The notes: a model not told the origin generated them from the sequence alone. Counted from the first letter of the stretch, positions 35,379-44,595 are shown. The stretch is DNA of 64,000 nt from an uncultured Pantoea sp. (GCA_913778495.1 CAJYVD010000019.1:1-64000); one strand, 5' to 3'. A program made the numbers and translations.

Positions 35379-36640
35379 TGTTTGCCCTGGTGGATGTAAA
35401 CAGTTTTTATGCCTCCTGCGAAACGGTGTTCCGGCCGGACCTCAAAGGAAAGCCGGTGGTGGTACTCAGTAACAACGACGGCTGTGTGATTGCCCGCTCG
35501 GCAGAGGCGAAAACCTTGGGTATCCCGATGGGCAGCCCCTATTTCAAAATTAAAGAGGCGCTGCGTCACCATCAGGTCGCCGTTTTCAGCTCGAACTACG
35601 CGCTGTATGCCGACATGAGCGAGCGCGTGATGACGCTCCTTGAAGAGATGGCACCGAGCGTTGAGATTTACTGCATTGACGAAGCCTTTCTCGATCTTCA
35701 CGGTGTGCGCAACTGCTGCGTACTCGATACGTTTGGCCACCAAATACGCACGCGGCTGCAGCGGGAAACGCACCTTACCGTGGGCGTGGGCATTGCCCAA
35801 ACCAAAACGCTGGCAAAGCTGGCCAATTTTGCGGCGAAAAAGTGGCCGAAAACGCGTGGCGTCTTGGATCTGTCTAACGTTGATCGCCAGAAAAAGCTGC
35901 TGCCGCTGATCGCCGTGGAAGAGGTGTGGGGCGTAGGGCGGCGTCTTGGCAAAAAGTTGAATGCCATGGGCATCGTGACCGCCAGCGATTTAGCCAATCA
36001 GAGCACATCACTGATCCGTAAACACTTCAACGTGGTGCTGGAGCGCACGGTGCGGGAACTGCGCGGTGAGCCCTGTCTGGCGCTGGAAGAGTTTACGCCG
36101 GTAAAGCAGCAGATTATGTGCTCCCGCTCATTTGCCGAACGCATTACGGCGTACAGCGATGTGCGCGAGGCGGTATGCAATTACGCGGTTCGCGCTGCGG
36201 AGAAGCTGCGCGTACAGCGGCAGTACTGCCGGCAAATTGCGGTGTTTATTCGTACCAGCCCGCACGCCGTTGGCGAAGTGTTTTACGGCAATCAGGCTAT
36301 GGGGATGCTGCAGATTCCAACCAATGACACTCGCGATATTATCGACGTGGCCACGCAAGCGCTTGATGCTATCTGGCAGGAGGGGGGGCGCTATATGAAA
36401 GCCGGCGTGATACTGAGTGATTTTTACAGTCAGGGCGTGGCCCAGCTCAACCTTTTTGATGAACACCCACCGCGCCCCAACAGTGAGGCGCTGATGCGCG
36501 TCATGGACAGCGTCAATCAACGCGGTAACGGCACGCTCTGGTTTGCCGGGCAGGGGATTCAAAAAGCTTGGGCGATGAAGCGCGAAATGTTATCGCCTGC
36601 TTACACCACGCGCTACCGCGATCTGCCGATCGCAAAATGA
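35378..36640 (+). CDS. umuC: DNA polymerase V catalytic subunit UmuC
   Basis: This Y-family translesion polymerase forms Pol V with UmuD'2. The 420-residue protein has [17 protein letters not shown] with the first metal Asp, [15 protein letters not shown], the catalytic [10 protein letters not shown], and [20 protein letters not shown]. The C-terminal QLNLFDEH is the beta-clamp binding motif. The start overlaps the umuD stop (ATGATG), implying translational coupling; ATG 35375 is an alternative. Confidence 0.94.
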   Translation: MFALVDVNSFYASCETVFRPDLKGKPVVVLSNNDGCVIARSAEAKTLGIPMGSPYFKIKEALRHHQVAVFSSNYALYADMSERVMTLLEEMAPSVEIYCIDEAFLDLHGVRNCCVLDTFGHQIRTRLQRETHLTVGVGIAQTKTLAKLANFAAKKWPKTRGVLDLSNVDRQKKLLPLIAVEEVWGVGRRLGKKLNAMGIVTASDLANQSTSLIRKHFNVVLERTVRELRGEPCLALEEFTPVKQQIMCSRSFAERITAYSDVREAVCNYAVRAAEKLRVQRQYCRQIAVFIRTSPHAVGEVFYGNQAMGMLQIPTNDTRDIIDVATQALDAIWQEGGRYMKAGVILSDFYSQGVAQLNLFDEHPPRPNSEALMRVMDSVNQRGNGTLWFAGQGIQKAWAMKREMLSPAYTTRYRDLPIAK

Positions 36641-36655
36641 CGCCGCCTGGCTAAG

Positions 36656-36708
36656 TTGTACATTATTACTGTAAACCTGTACAGGTAAGCCTGTTTTTGG
36701 GCTATACT
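36656..36708 (+). promoter_or_regulatory. promoter and palindromes before the connector cluster
   Basis: TTGTACA at 36656 and the perfect 12-base palindrome ACCTGTACAGGT at 36675-36686 precede GGCTATACTTG (about 36700-36710), which looks like a sigma-S-type extended -10. Related TGTACA-centred palindromes occur before the next two genes (37161 and 37507). Their spacing to the -10 fits a repressor operator. The repressor is unknown; in E. coli the equivalent operon is repressed by BluR. Confidence 0.55.
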
Positions 36709-36753
36709 TGCCGGAGAGAACAAAGCGAAAGCCCACTTTCTCAGGAGGTTTTA

Positions 36754-37032
36754 ATGGAAAACGCAGAGCAAAATGTCATCGGTGAAGCTGCCTACGCCCT
36801 GCTAATGCGTCGCGAGGCGGTAACAGTAAGCAGCCTTGTCAAAGAACTCAGCCGCATGGCTGAGAACAACACCTCGCCTGAACGTCATCAGGAAATTATT
36901 GGCGCCCAGCAGTGGCTGTTGGCGCACCGCGGGCATTCAGAGCCCGATAACCGAACCGTTTCTCCGGTACGCGGTATGAGCGCACAATCCGACAGCGTGC
37001 GCATGCCTGCCGACGAAAAAAACAAAAAGTAG
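36754..37032 (+). CDS. YmgA-like connector protein (first copy)
   Basis: A 92-residue protein has a helical core, VIGEAAYALLMRREAVTVSS then LVKELSRMAE, and a polar disordered tail ending in DEKNKK. Core and location place it with the YmgA/AriR family of small proteins that feed into the Rcs phosphorelay and biofilm control. TCAGGAGG lies seven bases before the ATG. A GC-rich hairpin (37037-37053) follows the stop. Family placement is by eye against E. coli YmgA and is less sure than for ycgZ and ariR. Confidence 0.7.
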   Translation: MENAEQNVIGEAAYALLMRREAVTVSSLVKELSRMAENNTSPERHQEIIGAQQWLLAHRGHSEPDNRTVSPVRGMSAQSDSVRMPADEKNKK

Positions 37033-37160
37033 CGTGCCGGGCGCTCAGCCCGGACGTGATACGACAAAAATCCTGTCTTCCTAATCTTTCCCAATAGCAT
37101 TTTTTGCAAAAAGCCCCTGTTACGAATTTGAATAGAATTTCTGTATAGCTTTAAGGTGTT

Positions 37161-37168
37161 TTGTACAA
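37161..37168. promoter_or_regulatory. TTGTACAA palindrome upstream of ycgZ
   Basis: This perfect eight-base palindrome lies 52 bases before ycgZ, next to CTGTATAGCTTTAA, a possible -10. It shares the TGTACA core with the sites at 36656-36686 and 37507-37516. Confidence 0.45.
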
Positions 37169-37219
37169 TTTTATGCGGGTCCAATACCCGTTTTTTTGAT
37201 CACTTGTTGGGGGTGACTT

Positions 37220-37465
37220 ATGCGTCAGAACGGATATGTGCCAGGTTCGGTCGAAGCCATTGCAAACTATTTCAGTAAAGCGACGCTGCCATCACAGCAA
37301 GAAACGCTGGGTAAAATCGTGGTGGAAATCCTGCGTGAGGGTCGTAGCTTAAACCGTAAGTCACTGTGCACTAAGCTATTACGCAAGCTGGAATGCGCCC
37401 AAAACACCGAAGAAGAGCATCATTATCAGCAACTCATTGGCTTACTGTTTGAGCGCGAAAACTGA
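37220..37465 (+). CDS. ycgZ: connector protein YcgZ
   Basis: The 81-residue protein aligns without gaps to E. coli YcgZ: FSKATLPSQQETLGKIVVEI and NRKSLCTKLLRKLE are diagnostic, as is the end LIGLLFE. In E. coli ycgZ heads the blue-light and cold-induced ycgZ-ymgABC operon whose products act through RcsB to raise colanic acid and lower curli. TTGGGGGTG is the ribosome site. Here it is the second gene of a four-gene cluster. Confidence 0.9.
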   Translation: MRQNGYVPGSVEAIANYFSKATLPSQQETLGKIVVEILREGRSLNRKSLCTKLLRKLECAQNTEEEHHYQQLIGLLFEREN

Positions 37466-37506
37466 TACGAATTTTCGCAGGAACTGATACATTGTTCACT
37501 GTCCAG

Positions 37507-37516
37507 GTTGTACAAC
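37507..37516. promoter_or_regulatory. GTTGTACAAC palindrome
   Basis: This perfect ten-base palindrome lies about 130 bases upstream of the second YmgA-like gene and about 40 before TATAACTTG, a possible sigma-S-like -10. It is the third member of the TGTACA-centred set. Confidence 0.5.
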
Positions 37517-37645
37517 TATAAGTCTTTACTCTGATAACGTGCTTTTTATGTATAACTTGTGACGCGCCAGTCGCGCTACGCTTATTATGCAACGCCGTTT
37601 CTCTGCCGTAATGTCATTCGGGTAAGCGGCAATCAGAGATATGCC

Positions 37646-37933
37646 ATGAATCAAGATGAAAAACAGAAATTAATCGACGAAATAATTGGTGAGGCAACCC
37701 TCGCACTTTTAGAACGTGCCGGGCCGGTCAATACCAGCGCATTGATTGAACAATTAAATGCGATGCATACCCAAGCGTCGGACGAGACGCAGCGTGGGGC
37801 AATCAGCGCTGCGATAAAAGAAGTGCACCACAGTTTGTCGTCAGGTCAAAAAACGCGTGAAAAGCAGGGTGGGGGCGATAACGTCCATCAACTGTTCAGT
37901 CACTCGCCACAAACTGACGGACGGAAACACTGA
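37646..37933 (+). CDS. YmgA-like connector protein (second copy)
   Basis: The 95-residue protein has the core IIGEATLALLERAGPVNTSA then LIEQLNAMHTQ and a polar tail with glycine and histidine (GGGDNVHQLFSHS). It resembles the protein at 36754 in the core (IGEA, leucine pair, second helix). It also resembles E. coli YmgA (EITGQAVLQIL...LQTLIKQLL). ATG 37646 fits the family N-terminus though its ribosome site is weak. It is probably co-transcribed with ariR, 52 bases downstream. Confidence 0.7.
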   Translation: MNQDEKQKLIDEIIGEATLALLERAGPVNTSALIEQLNAMHTQASDETQRGAISAAIKEVHHSLSSGQKTREKQGGGDNVHQLFSHSPQTDGRKH

Positions 37934-37985
37934 TTCTTCCGGGTATAATAGAGCGTTTTATCGCTAACACGACGGTATAGAAATT

Positions 37986-38252
37986 ATGGCGAATAATTAC
38001 AATATTTATGATGCGCTGCCTGACACGGCGCTCGCAAAGCACTTTAAGGAAGCGGGCGAGTCACTGGGCAATGAGGCCACGGTATTGGGCACTATTATTC
38101 GTAATTTGCTGGCAACGGAAGGCAAAGTCAGCAACAAATCAGTGATCCTGCGCTTAATTATGGCGCTGGAGGCCACAGAGGATGAAGCGCAGGCGGCCAT
38201 CCTGAGGCGCACGTTGGAAATCGTCGTAGGATATACGCCAGACGATGCCTGA
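37986..38252 (+). CDS. ariR: biofilm/acid-resistance regulator AriR (YmgB)
   Basis: The 88-residue protein matches E. coli AriR/YmgB along its length: NIYDALPDTALAKHFKEAG, then NEATVLGTIIRNLL, SNKSVILRLIMALE and the tail RRTLEIVVGYTPDD (E. coli ends RYTADDM). AriR is a small dimeric helical protein that represses biofilm formation and aids acid survival, acting through the Rcs system. A TATAAT at 37944-37949 may give it its own promoter. Confidence 0.92.
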   Translation: MANNYNIYDALPDTALAKHFKEAGESLGNEATVLGTIIRNLLATEGKVSNKSVILRLIMALEATEDEAQAAILRRTLEIVVGYTPDDA

Positions 38253-38444
38253 TGGGGCTCCCACCTTACTCTTCTCTGTAAAATACCTCACGCTGCTGCG
38301 TGTTTATTCTGGCCAGCCCCCTTCGCTGGCCAGAGACACAACGGCTATCTCACTCTCCACGCTTCTGTAATACGCGCGTATCAATTCAATATGCAGGCGT
38401 ATCCGCTACAACCCCATTTTCGCTGCTACAAACACCTTCAAGCG

Positions 38445-38768
38445 TTAATTGAGCGTAATGGTCGGCTGCCCAGGAACATTAACCGAAACGTTACGTGTAA
38501 GCTTTGCAGCCGTACGACGGTGGCGTGAAATATTGCATTTAAGCAGCCAGCTTTGAAACTGTTTGCGTAAAGCACCCGCATCCTCCGCATTATCGACACT
38601 ACAAATAAACAGCTGGCTAAGCGTCTGGTGATTATTGGCGGTGGCATATAATTCAAATTTATCGCTGCGCTGGTGAATTTCGATGGCGCTAAATTTCAAA
38701 TGTTGCCAAAGATTAAGTCTGGCCTCAAATTTTGTAAATTCCACGTTATTATCCTTATACATTCTCAT
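38445..38768 (-). CDS. hypothetical protein
   Basis: A 107-residue basic protein has an alpha/beta look (FEARLNLWQHLKFSAIEIHQ, DKFELYATANNHQTLSQLF, LRKQFQSWLLKCNISRH). The ATG at 38768 follows GGGTGATGATGTT, and an in-frame ATG at 38762 is close by. It is AT-richer than nearby genes. I do not recognise it. It is convergent with ariR across about 190 bases in which I see nothing. Confidence 0.55.
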   Translation of the reverse strand: MRMYKDNNVEFTKFEARLNLWQHLKFSAIEIHQRSDKFELYATANNHQTLSQLFICSVDNAEDAGALRKQFQSWLLKCNISRHRRTAAKLTRNVSVNVPGQPTITLN

Positions 38769-38940
38769 AACATCATCACCCGAAGGCTGAAAGTAAAATA
38801 GCTTAAGATCAGATAAATGCCATGTCGGCGGGCAATATTTTTGTAAGGTTTTCGATCGATTACGCGCAGCTGCGATTCGGTCGCATTCGCGTTACGTTTA
38901 TAGCGGTCATCACGCTCTCGATTTACCGGCAGGCTCGCAG

Positions 38941-38990
38941 CTTCACCTAATCTCTATTAGCTTTAATAGACGATAAAATAGGTGAAGGAG
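38941..38990 (+). promoter_or_regulatory. nested inverted repeat covering the phosphoketolase ribosome site
   Basis: CTTCACCTA (38941-38949) pairs perfectly with TAGGTGAAG (38979-38987), and inside it TCTATTA pairs with TAATAGA around a GCTT loop (38953-38970). The right outer arm runs into the Shine-Dalgarno GAAGGAG (38985-38990), with the ATG at 38996. In RNA this would hide the ribosome site; as DNA it could be an operator. Function is inferred. Confidence 0.6.
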
Positions 38991-38995
38991 ACGAC

Positions 38996-41350
38996 ATGGC
39001 GAAGGCGCTGGCAAATGAAGAGTTAACCTTACTGGATCGCTACTGGCGCGCCGCGAATTATCTCTCCGTGGGGCAGATTTATTTAATGGGTAATCCACTG
39101 CTGCGCGAGCCGCTTAAAGCGGAGCACATCAAGCCGCGATTGCTCGGGCATTGGGGCACGACGCCAGGACTGAATTTTATTTACGCGCACCTGAATCGCA
39201 TTATTCGACAGCGAGCGGTAGACCTGCTCTATGTGTGCGGACCGGGGCATGGCGGGCCAGGCATGGTGGCGAATGCGTGGTTGGAAGGCAGCTACAGCGA
39301 GATTTATCCGCACGTCAGCGAGGACGAAGCGGGCATGCAGAAGCTGTTTAAACAATTCTCTTTTCCCGGTGGCATTCCCAGTCACGCCGCACCGGAAACG
39401 CCGGGGTCAATCAACGAGGGAGGCGAGCTGGGCTATTCACTGGCGCACGCATTTGGCGCCGTCTTTGATCACCCCGATTTGATCGTGCCCTGCGTGATTG
39501 GCGACGGTGAAGCGGAAACCGGCCCGCTTGCCGCCAGCTGGCACGGCAGCAAATTTCTCAATGCAGCGCGCGATGGCGCGGTGCTGCCTATTTTGCATCT
39601 CAACGGCTATAAAATTGCTAATCCCACATTACTGGGGCGCACAAGCGATGAGGATTTAGTGCAGCTGTTCAGCGGCTATGGCTACGAACCGCTGTTTGTG
39701 AGCGGTCATGAGCCGAGCGACATGCACCAGCAGATGGCTCAAGCGCTAGATGACGCTTTTGACCGTATCGCGCTTTACCAGCGGCAGGCGCGCACGGGCC
39801 AGCCTGGCGACGCGGTGCCACGCTGGCCGATGATCATTCTGCGCAGTCCGAAAGGCTGGACCGGACCGCAGCAGGTGGATGGCAAAAAAGTCGAGGATTT
39901 CTGGCGCGCGCATCAAGTGCCGGTTTCCGCCTGTCGGGAAAATGAGGCTCATCGGCAGATTCTGGAAACGTGGTTACGCAGTTATCAACCGGAAACGCTG
40001 TTTGACCAAGACGGACGTCTGCGCGCCGAGATTCGCGCGCAGGCACCCGAAGGCGATAAACGCATGAGCGCTTCGCCTTATGCCAACGGCGGCCGTTTGC
40101 GACGCGACCTCAAGGTACCGGACATCCGTCGCTTTGCCCTGCAAGTCGACCAACCCGGTGCGATTGACGGGCAGGCGACCGCACAGTTTGGCCACTATCT
40201 CAGCGAAATTTTTCGCCTTAATCATGACAATTTTCGGCTATTTGGCCCGGATGAAACCGCGTCGAACCGGCTGTCAGCGGTATTTGATGTGACCGATCGG
40301 CGCTGGATGGCACCGCGTAAACCGTATGACGAACAGCTCAGTCGCGAAGGGCGAGTGATGGAGATCCTGAGCGAGCATCAGTGTCAGGGATGGCTGGAAG
40401 GGTATCTCTTGACCGGCCGTCATGGACTGTTCAACTGCTATGAAGCCTTTATTCACATCATCGACTCGATGTTTAACCAGCATGCGAAATGGCTCAAGGT
40501 GGCGCGTAAGCTGCCCTGGCGCCAGCCGATATCCTCGCTCAACTATCTGCTCTCCTCCCACGTCTGGCGACAGGATCACAATGGCTATAGCCATCAGGAT
40601 CCCGGTTTTATGGATCACGTGGCGAACAAAAAAGCCGATATCGTGCGTATCTATTTGCCGCCCGATGCGAATACCTTGCTATGGGTAGGCGACCACTGCT
40701 TGCGCACCTGGGATCGCATCAACGTAATTGTGGCGGGTAAGCAGCCGTCGCCGCAGTGGCTGGACATGGAAAGCGCGATTGCCCACTGTGAAGCGGGCAT
40801 GGGTGAGTGGCGCTGGGCCAGTGACGAAGGCGAGCCGGATGTGGTGATGGCTTGCGCAGGCGATGTACCGACCATTGAAACCTTGGCCGCGGTGGATCTG
40901 CTGCGTGGCTATGCGCCTAGCGTGCGCATCCGCGTCGTCAACGTGGTAGATCTCATGGCCCTGCAGCCACAGGCGATGCACCCGCACGGCAAATCCGATG
41001 ACGCATTTGATGCGCTGTTCACGCCGGACAAGCCGGTCATTTTTGCCTTCCACGGCTATCCCAGCCTGATTCATCGCCTCACCTATGCGCGAACGAATCA
41101 CCCTAACTTCCACGTGCACGGTTTCAATGAGGAGGGAACCACCACCACGCCTTTCGATATGACCGTGTTAAACGGTCTTGACCGCTATCACCTGGCCCAG
41201 GCGGCCATTCGTCATACGCCGTCGCTGGCTGCGGACCACGCCGAGGCGCTGGCGGATCTTGAGGCGAAACTCGCTCATCATCAAACTTACGTGCGGGAAA
41301 AAGGCGAGGATCTGCCGGAGGTCAATAACTGGCGCTGGAAAGGGCGATAA
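38996..41350 (+). CDS. xfp: xylulose-5-phosphate/fructose-6-phosphate phosphoketolase
   Basis: This TPP enzyme splits xylulose-5-P (and often fructose-6-P) with phosphate to acetyl-phosphate plus glyceraldehyde-3-P or erythrose-4-P. The 784-residue length and the motifs [102 protein letters not shown] and [11 protein letters not shown] are those of the family. It stands alone, ending at its own terminator. No phosphate acetyltransferase or acetate kinase gene is adjacent. Confidence 0.95.
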   Translation: MAKALANEELTLLDRYWRAANYLSVGQIYLMGNPLLREPLKAEHIKPRLLGHWGTTPGLNFIYAHLNRIIRQRAVDLLYVCGPGHGGPGMVANAWLEGSYSEIYPHVSEDEAGMQKLFKQFSFPGGIPSHAAPETPGSINEGGELGYSLAHAFGAVFDHPDLIVPCVIGDGEAETGPLAASWHGSKFLNAARDGAVLPILHLNGYKIANPTLLGRTSDEDLVQLFSGYGYEPLFVSGHEPSDMHQQMAQALDDAFDRIALYQRQARTGQPGDAVPRWPMIILRSPKGWTGPQQVDGKKVEDFWRAHQVPVSACRENEAHRQILETWLRSYQPETLFDQDGRLRAEIRAQAPEGDKRMSASPYANGGRLRRDLKVPDIRRFALQVDQPGAIDGQATAQFGHYLSEIFRLNHDNFRLFGPDETASNRLSAVFDVTDRRWMAPRKPYDEQLSREGRVMEILSEHQCQGWLEGYLLTGRHGLFNCYEAFIHIIDSMFNQHAKWLKVARKLPWRQPISSLNYLLSSHVWRQDHNGYSHQDPGFMDHVANKKADIVRIYLPPDANTLLWVGDHCLRTWDRINVIVAGKQPSPQWLDMESAIAHCEAGMGEWRWASDEGEPDVVMACAGDVPTIETLAAVDLLRGYAPSVRIRVVNVVDLMALQPQAMHPHGKSDDAFDALFTPDKPVIFAFHGYPSLIHRLTYARTNHPNFHVHGFNEEGTTTTPFDMTVLNGLDRYHLAQAAIRHTPSLAADHAEALADLEAKLAHHQTYVREKGEDLPEVNNWRWKGR

Positions 41351-41352
41351 AA

Positions 41353-41374
41353 AAAACCGCCTGAGCGGCGGTTT
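41353..41374. terminator. terminator after phosphoketolase
   Basis: The hairpin AAACCGCC-TGA-GCGGCGGTTT lies just after the stop, with an A-rich left side. It also faces the convergent small gene, for which the T-run (TTTTTTT) is perfect. Confidence 0.75.
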
Positions 41375-41379
41375 AACGC

Positions 41380-41502
41380 TTAATCCGGCTGTTTATCGCC
41401 GGATTCTGGCGCCTGGGTATCATCATCTTTCGCCGGTGCGTCTGGCGCAGGCTTACGCGCGGGGTCACCAGGTCGCTCGCCGTGGAGAGGACGATCGGTC
41501 AT
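41380..41502 (-). CDS. small disordered proline/aspartate-rich protein (40 aa)
   Basis: A 40-codon gene starts MTDRPLHGERPGDPARKPAP and ends ESGDKQPD. AAGGAG lies seven bases before the ATG, and a strong terminator follows the stop. The composition (Pro, Asp, Lys, Gly) indicates an unstructured, hydrophilic peptide. I do not recognise it. Confidence 0.6.
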   Translation of the reverse strand: MTDRPLHGERPGDPARKPAPDAPAKDDDTQAPESGDKQPD

Positions 41503-41543
41503 AACAGTCTCCTTGCTCATTCGATCAGGTTAAAAAAGTATAA

Positions 41544-42347
41544 TTATGTCTCGTCGTGGCAGCCAAGCGGCGCGGAGCGAATTATTTTGCGTTGGGGCTG
41601 ATCGAGCGCCAGCGCGCTCGCCGTGGCCGGATCAAAAAGCGATAAACTTTCGATCTGCGACACCATGATCACTTTACGGAAGTCGAGCGCCGATTTAGGC
41701 TCGGACACGAAATTGATGCTGTGCTGGTCATACCATCGACTGTAATTATGCTCGATGGCCAGATTCAGCGTACGGGCATCGCGATAGCCGCTCAGCATCG
41801 GAATAATCACGATATTCGCCGTATTCGCATATTCAAACGTCGCCGCGTGAATCATGCCGATATAAATGCGACGAGATTTCAATGTGACCCACGCCAGCTC
41901 GCCTTCTTCCATACACTGGAGCAGCAGCTGTTCAATACCGTTGGAGCGGGAGAGGCGTTGATAAAGGTCTTTACGGCTGCTGGCGGTAAGACGCGCGCTG
42001 CCCGCCCAGTTAGAGCGATAAACGCAAAACAGTACGGCAAACGTGAGCATCACCACCACTGGGGCCTGGATGCCGAGAAAACTCCAGGTCATAAAGTCAA
42101 CGTGCCAGCGAGCGTGCATCGCCTCGCTCAACGCCAGCGCATTATTTAGCGCCGACGCCGCCAGTAGCACCAGCCAGATAAAGGCCGTGGCTAATACGCC
42201 TTGTACCACGAAAATACAGCCATAAAGCGCGATCAAAAAATACACGTCCCAACCAAATGAACGCTTTATTTTCAACCGGCTGGACATATCGCGATTGGTG
42301 TACCAATAGCCGCACACCATTAACACCATAAATATTGCCGTTCCCAT
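41544..42347 (-). CDS. inner-membrane protein with cytoplasmic domain, unknown
   Basis: The 267-residue protein has three hydrophobic segments (about 1-16, 35-70 and 88-110) followed by a soluble domain of about 150 residues. That domain has a beta-rich stretch AWVTLKSRRIYIGMIHAATF, which resembles the small barrel of DUF6338-type proteins, but I am not certain of this. It starts one base after the stop of the upstream small gene (TAAATG), so the two are translationally coupled. Confidence 0.65.
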   Translation of the reverse strand: MGTAIFMVLMVCGYWYTNRDMSSRLKIKRSFGWDVYFLIALYGCIFVVQGVLATAFIWLVLLAASALNNALALSEAMHARWHVDFMTWSFLGIQAPVVVMLTFAVLFCVYRSNWAGSARLTASSRKDLYQRLSRSNGIEQLLLQCMEEGELAWVTLKSRRIYIGMIHAATFEYANTANIVIIPMLSGYRDARTLNLAIEHNYSRWYDQHSINFVSEPKSALDFRKVIMVSQIESLSLFDPATASALALDQPQRKIIRSAPLGCHDET

Positions 42348-42545
42348 TTATATATCCTTTAGCGCGTCAATATGGCGGGCAAAATCTCGCTGTACTTCGG
42401 GACTCAACGGATTAACGGATGCGTTGCCGTCTTCATCAATAATAATTCGGTCACCTTCCTGAATTGACTCGGCTCTGTCCTCCTGGCTCATGACTTGCAG
42501 CAGAGATTCCGGACTGTTGAAAAGTGATGCAAATAAGCGAAACAT
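42348..42545 (-). CDS. small protein coupled to the membrane protein gene
   Basis: A 65-residue acidic protein starts MFRLFASLFNSPESLLQVMS and contains IQEGDRIIIDEDGNASVNP. The ATG at 42545 follows AAGGAATTTGGGG. Its TAA is followed at once by the ATG of the 267-residue membrane protein. I do not recognise the family; the arrangement suggests the two products work together. Confidence 0.6.
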   Translation of the reverse strand: MFRLFASLFNSPESLLQVMSQEDRAESIQEGDRIIIDEDGNASVNPLSPEVQRDFARHIDALKDI

Positions 42546-42767
42546 AACCCCAAATTCCTTTATTCTTGAGAAAAAGGAGTATGGCACAACGCGGGGTAAG
42601 CCAGATTAAAACAGCGGTGAATAAACGATATTCCATCGTTTCCAGAATTATCTGTTGATGATAAATAAACAGCGAAGCGCTAATTAATTATTATGTCCGC
42701 GAAGGAAAATTACCGCAGTGGTAGAAATAATATGGCGCCTACGCGTTTCGCTTATTGAGAGAATAAT

Positions 42768-42788
42768 CCACGCGCACGCGGCGCGTGG
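42768..42788 (-). terminator. hairpin downstream of yeiH-like gene
   Basis: CCACGCGC and GCGCGTGG form a GC-rich stem eight bases after the stop, followed on the minus strand by ATTATTCTCT. It is a probable terminator without a strong T-run. Confidence 0.45.
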
Positions 42789-42795
42789 CAGAGCG

Positions 42796-43854
42796 TCAGC
42801 GGAAAAATGCGCTAACGCCAAGGTTGATGATGCCGCCGCCTATGATCAGCCAAATAAACAGGAGTAGACCCAGCAGCAGCGGGCGCAGTCCGGCCTGCTT
42901 CAGTTGGCTGAGGTAAGTGGTTAATCCCAGCGCTGCCATCGCCATGGCCAGCAGCACATTGTCGAGCTGGTTGATCAGCGCGATAGCACGCGCGGGCACA
43001 ATATGCAGCGAGTTAAACAGCGCCACCGCAATAAAAGCCAGGGCAAACCAAGGGAAAGTCACAGGCGTTTTCGTGTCGCTTGCCTGGGGTAGACAGCGGC
43101 GCACATACTCTCCCAGCAGCATTAAAAAGGGCGCCAGCATCATCACTCGCAGCATTTTTGCAATCACCGCCGCGTTTTCAGCCTCCGCGCCTACGGCGTG
43201 TCCCGCAGCCACGACCTGCGCCACTTCATGCAGGGTTGAGCCCGTATAAATACCAAACGCATGCCGTGTCAGGCCGGGCAGCAGAGGCACGGCCAGGTGC
43301 CAAATCCACGGATAGAGAAAAATCGCGGCGGTGCCAAACAGCACCACGGTGGCGACAGCCACGGCGACGTGAGAGGCTTTCGCTTTTACCACCGGCCCGG
43401 TCGCCAGCACCGCGGCTGCCCCACAGATGCTACTGCCTGCACCAATCAGCCAGACGGTGCGGGCATCCATCTTCAGCCAGCGAATACCGAGCCAGCAGGC
43501 GAGCAAAAACGTGCTGGATAGGGTTAGCACATCGGTGACCACGCCGCTGATGCCGACATCCAGCACCTGCTGAAAGGTCAGGCGGAAGCCGAACAGCACG
43601 ATGCCGATACGCAGCAGTTTTTGTTTAGCGAACTGCACGCCTGCGTCACAGTGTGCGTGAAGATGACCGTAAATCGTGTTACCCAGCAGGATACCGCCCA
43701 TGATCGCCAGCGTAAGCGCCCCGAATCCCCACTGCGCAACGACAGAGAAGTGACTGAGCCACGCCGTGCACAGGGCGAGGCTTGCCGTCAGCGCGATGCC
43801 GGGAATCAGCGGCGGTACGCCGCGGATTGTTTGAGGAAGAGAAATGTCAGCCAT
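42796..43854 (-). CDS. yeiH: YeiH family putative sulfate exporter (UPF0324)
   Basis: The 352-residue membrane protein has about ten helices. Family motifs visible are GILLGNTIYG, LLRIGIVLFGFRLTFQQVLDVG, LIGAGSSICGAAAVLATGPVVKAK and the pore-region GIYTGSTLHEVAQVVAAG. It ends with LIIGGGIINLGV. The family is annotated as sulfate or anion exporters, with little direct proof. No LysR regulator (YeiE) is adjacent, unlike E. coli. The symbol is by family. Confidence 0.85.
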   Translation of the reverse strand: MADISLPQTIRGVPPLIPGIALTASLALCTAWLSHFSVVAQWGFGALTLAIMGGILLGNTIYGHLHAHCDAGVQFAKQKLLRIGIVLFGFRLTFQQVLDVGISGVVTDVLTLSSTFLLACWLGIRWLKMDARTVWLIGAGSSICGAAAVLATGPVVKAKASHVAVAVATVVLFGTAAIFLYPWIWHLAVPLLPGLTRHAFGIYTGSTLHEVAQVVAAGHAVGAEAENAAVIAKMLRVMMLAPFLMLLGEYVRRCLPQASDTKTPVTFPWFALAFIAVALFNSLHIVPARAIALINQLDNVLLAMAMAALGLTTYLSQLKQAGLRPLLLGLLLFIWLIIGGGIINLGVSAFFR

Positions 43855-43956
43855 ATGCGCTCCTTAGTTGCACACAGCATGCAAAGAAGCGCCTTAAAAG
43901 AAAAACTGATTATATCGTTATATTAAACCGGAATAAGTGGTAAAGCGGGATTAAGC

Positions 43957-44469
43957 CTAAATGACCATACCTAAAATTAGCAGGGTGCTTTGCTGCGACG
44001 CGGTGATGAAAGGAATATCTTTAATATGCTGCATACCAAACCCTTCCCAAAATTTACGCGCACGCACGTTTTCCGCCATCACCTCCAGCCACAGGTATCC
44101 TTCGTGGCGATCCCGCGCCTCACAAATGATGCGTTCAAACATCAGGCGTCCATAGTTTTTGCCGGTCTGAGCGGGATCCAGATAGAGCTTATTCAGCTGC
44201 GCGCCGGTCATGCCTGAGTCGGGTACGGGCGTATTCCAGGTCACTTTTGCGAAGCCAATGGGGCAATCGGTCTCGGCAATCAGCCAGCTCTCATGCGAAG
44301 TCGCCAGGCTACTCTGTAATACCGCCAGGCCATACTCTTTATCGATAAAGGCGTCCATCTCGTCTGGTGAGATCCACATGTGTTGAAAATGGGCGCGGTA
44401 GGTCATGCGGCCTAACTGGTGCAGCAGCGGCGCATCCTCACACTGTGCGTTACGCAGGCTAAAATTCAT
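43957..44469 (-). CDS. GNAT family N-acetyltransferase
   Basis: The 170-residue acetyltransferase has LNKLYLDPAQTGKNYGRLMF (the acetyl-CoA loop with a Q/GxxGxG-type variant, QTGKNYG), then LWLEVMAENVRARKFWEGFG. ATG 44469 has AAGGAT upstream; the longer frame to 44580 begins with arginine/proline-rich residues and no ribosome site. Substrate unknown. Confidence 0.83.
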   Translation of the reverse strand: MNFSLRNAQCEDAPLLHQLGRMTYRAHFQHMWISPDEMDAFIDKEYGLAVLQSSLATSHESWLIAETDCPIGFAKVTWNTPVPDSGMTGAQLNKLYLDPAQTGKNYGRLMFERIICEARDRHEGYLWLEVMAENVRARKFWEGFGMQHIKDIPFITASQQSTLLILGMVI

Positions 44470-44595
44470 GGTGGATATCCTTATTCTTGGCGCGCTGGTT
44501 GGGAGGCGTTTCCACGCGTGCGCGGTTTTATCAGGGTGGGGTAATTTAGCAGGCCCGTGGGTAAAACCCAACGGACGCACTCGCTGAGGGATAAA

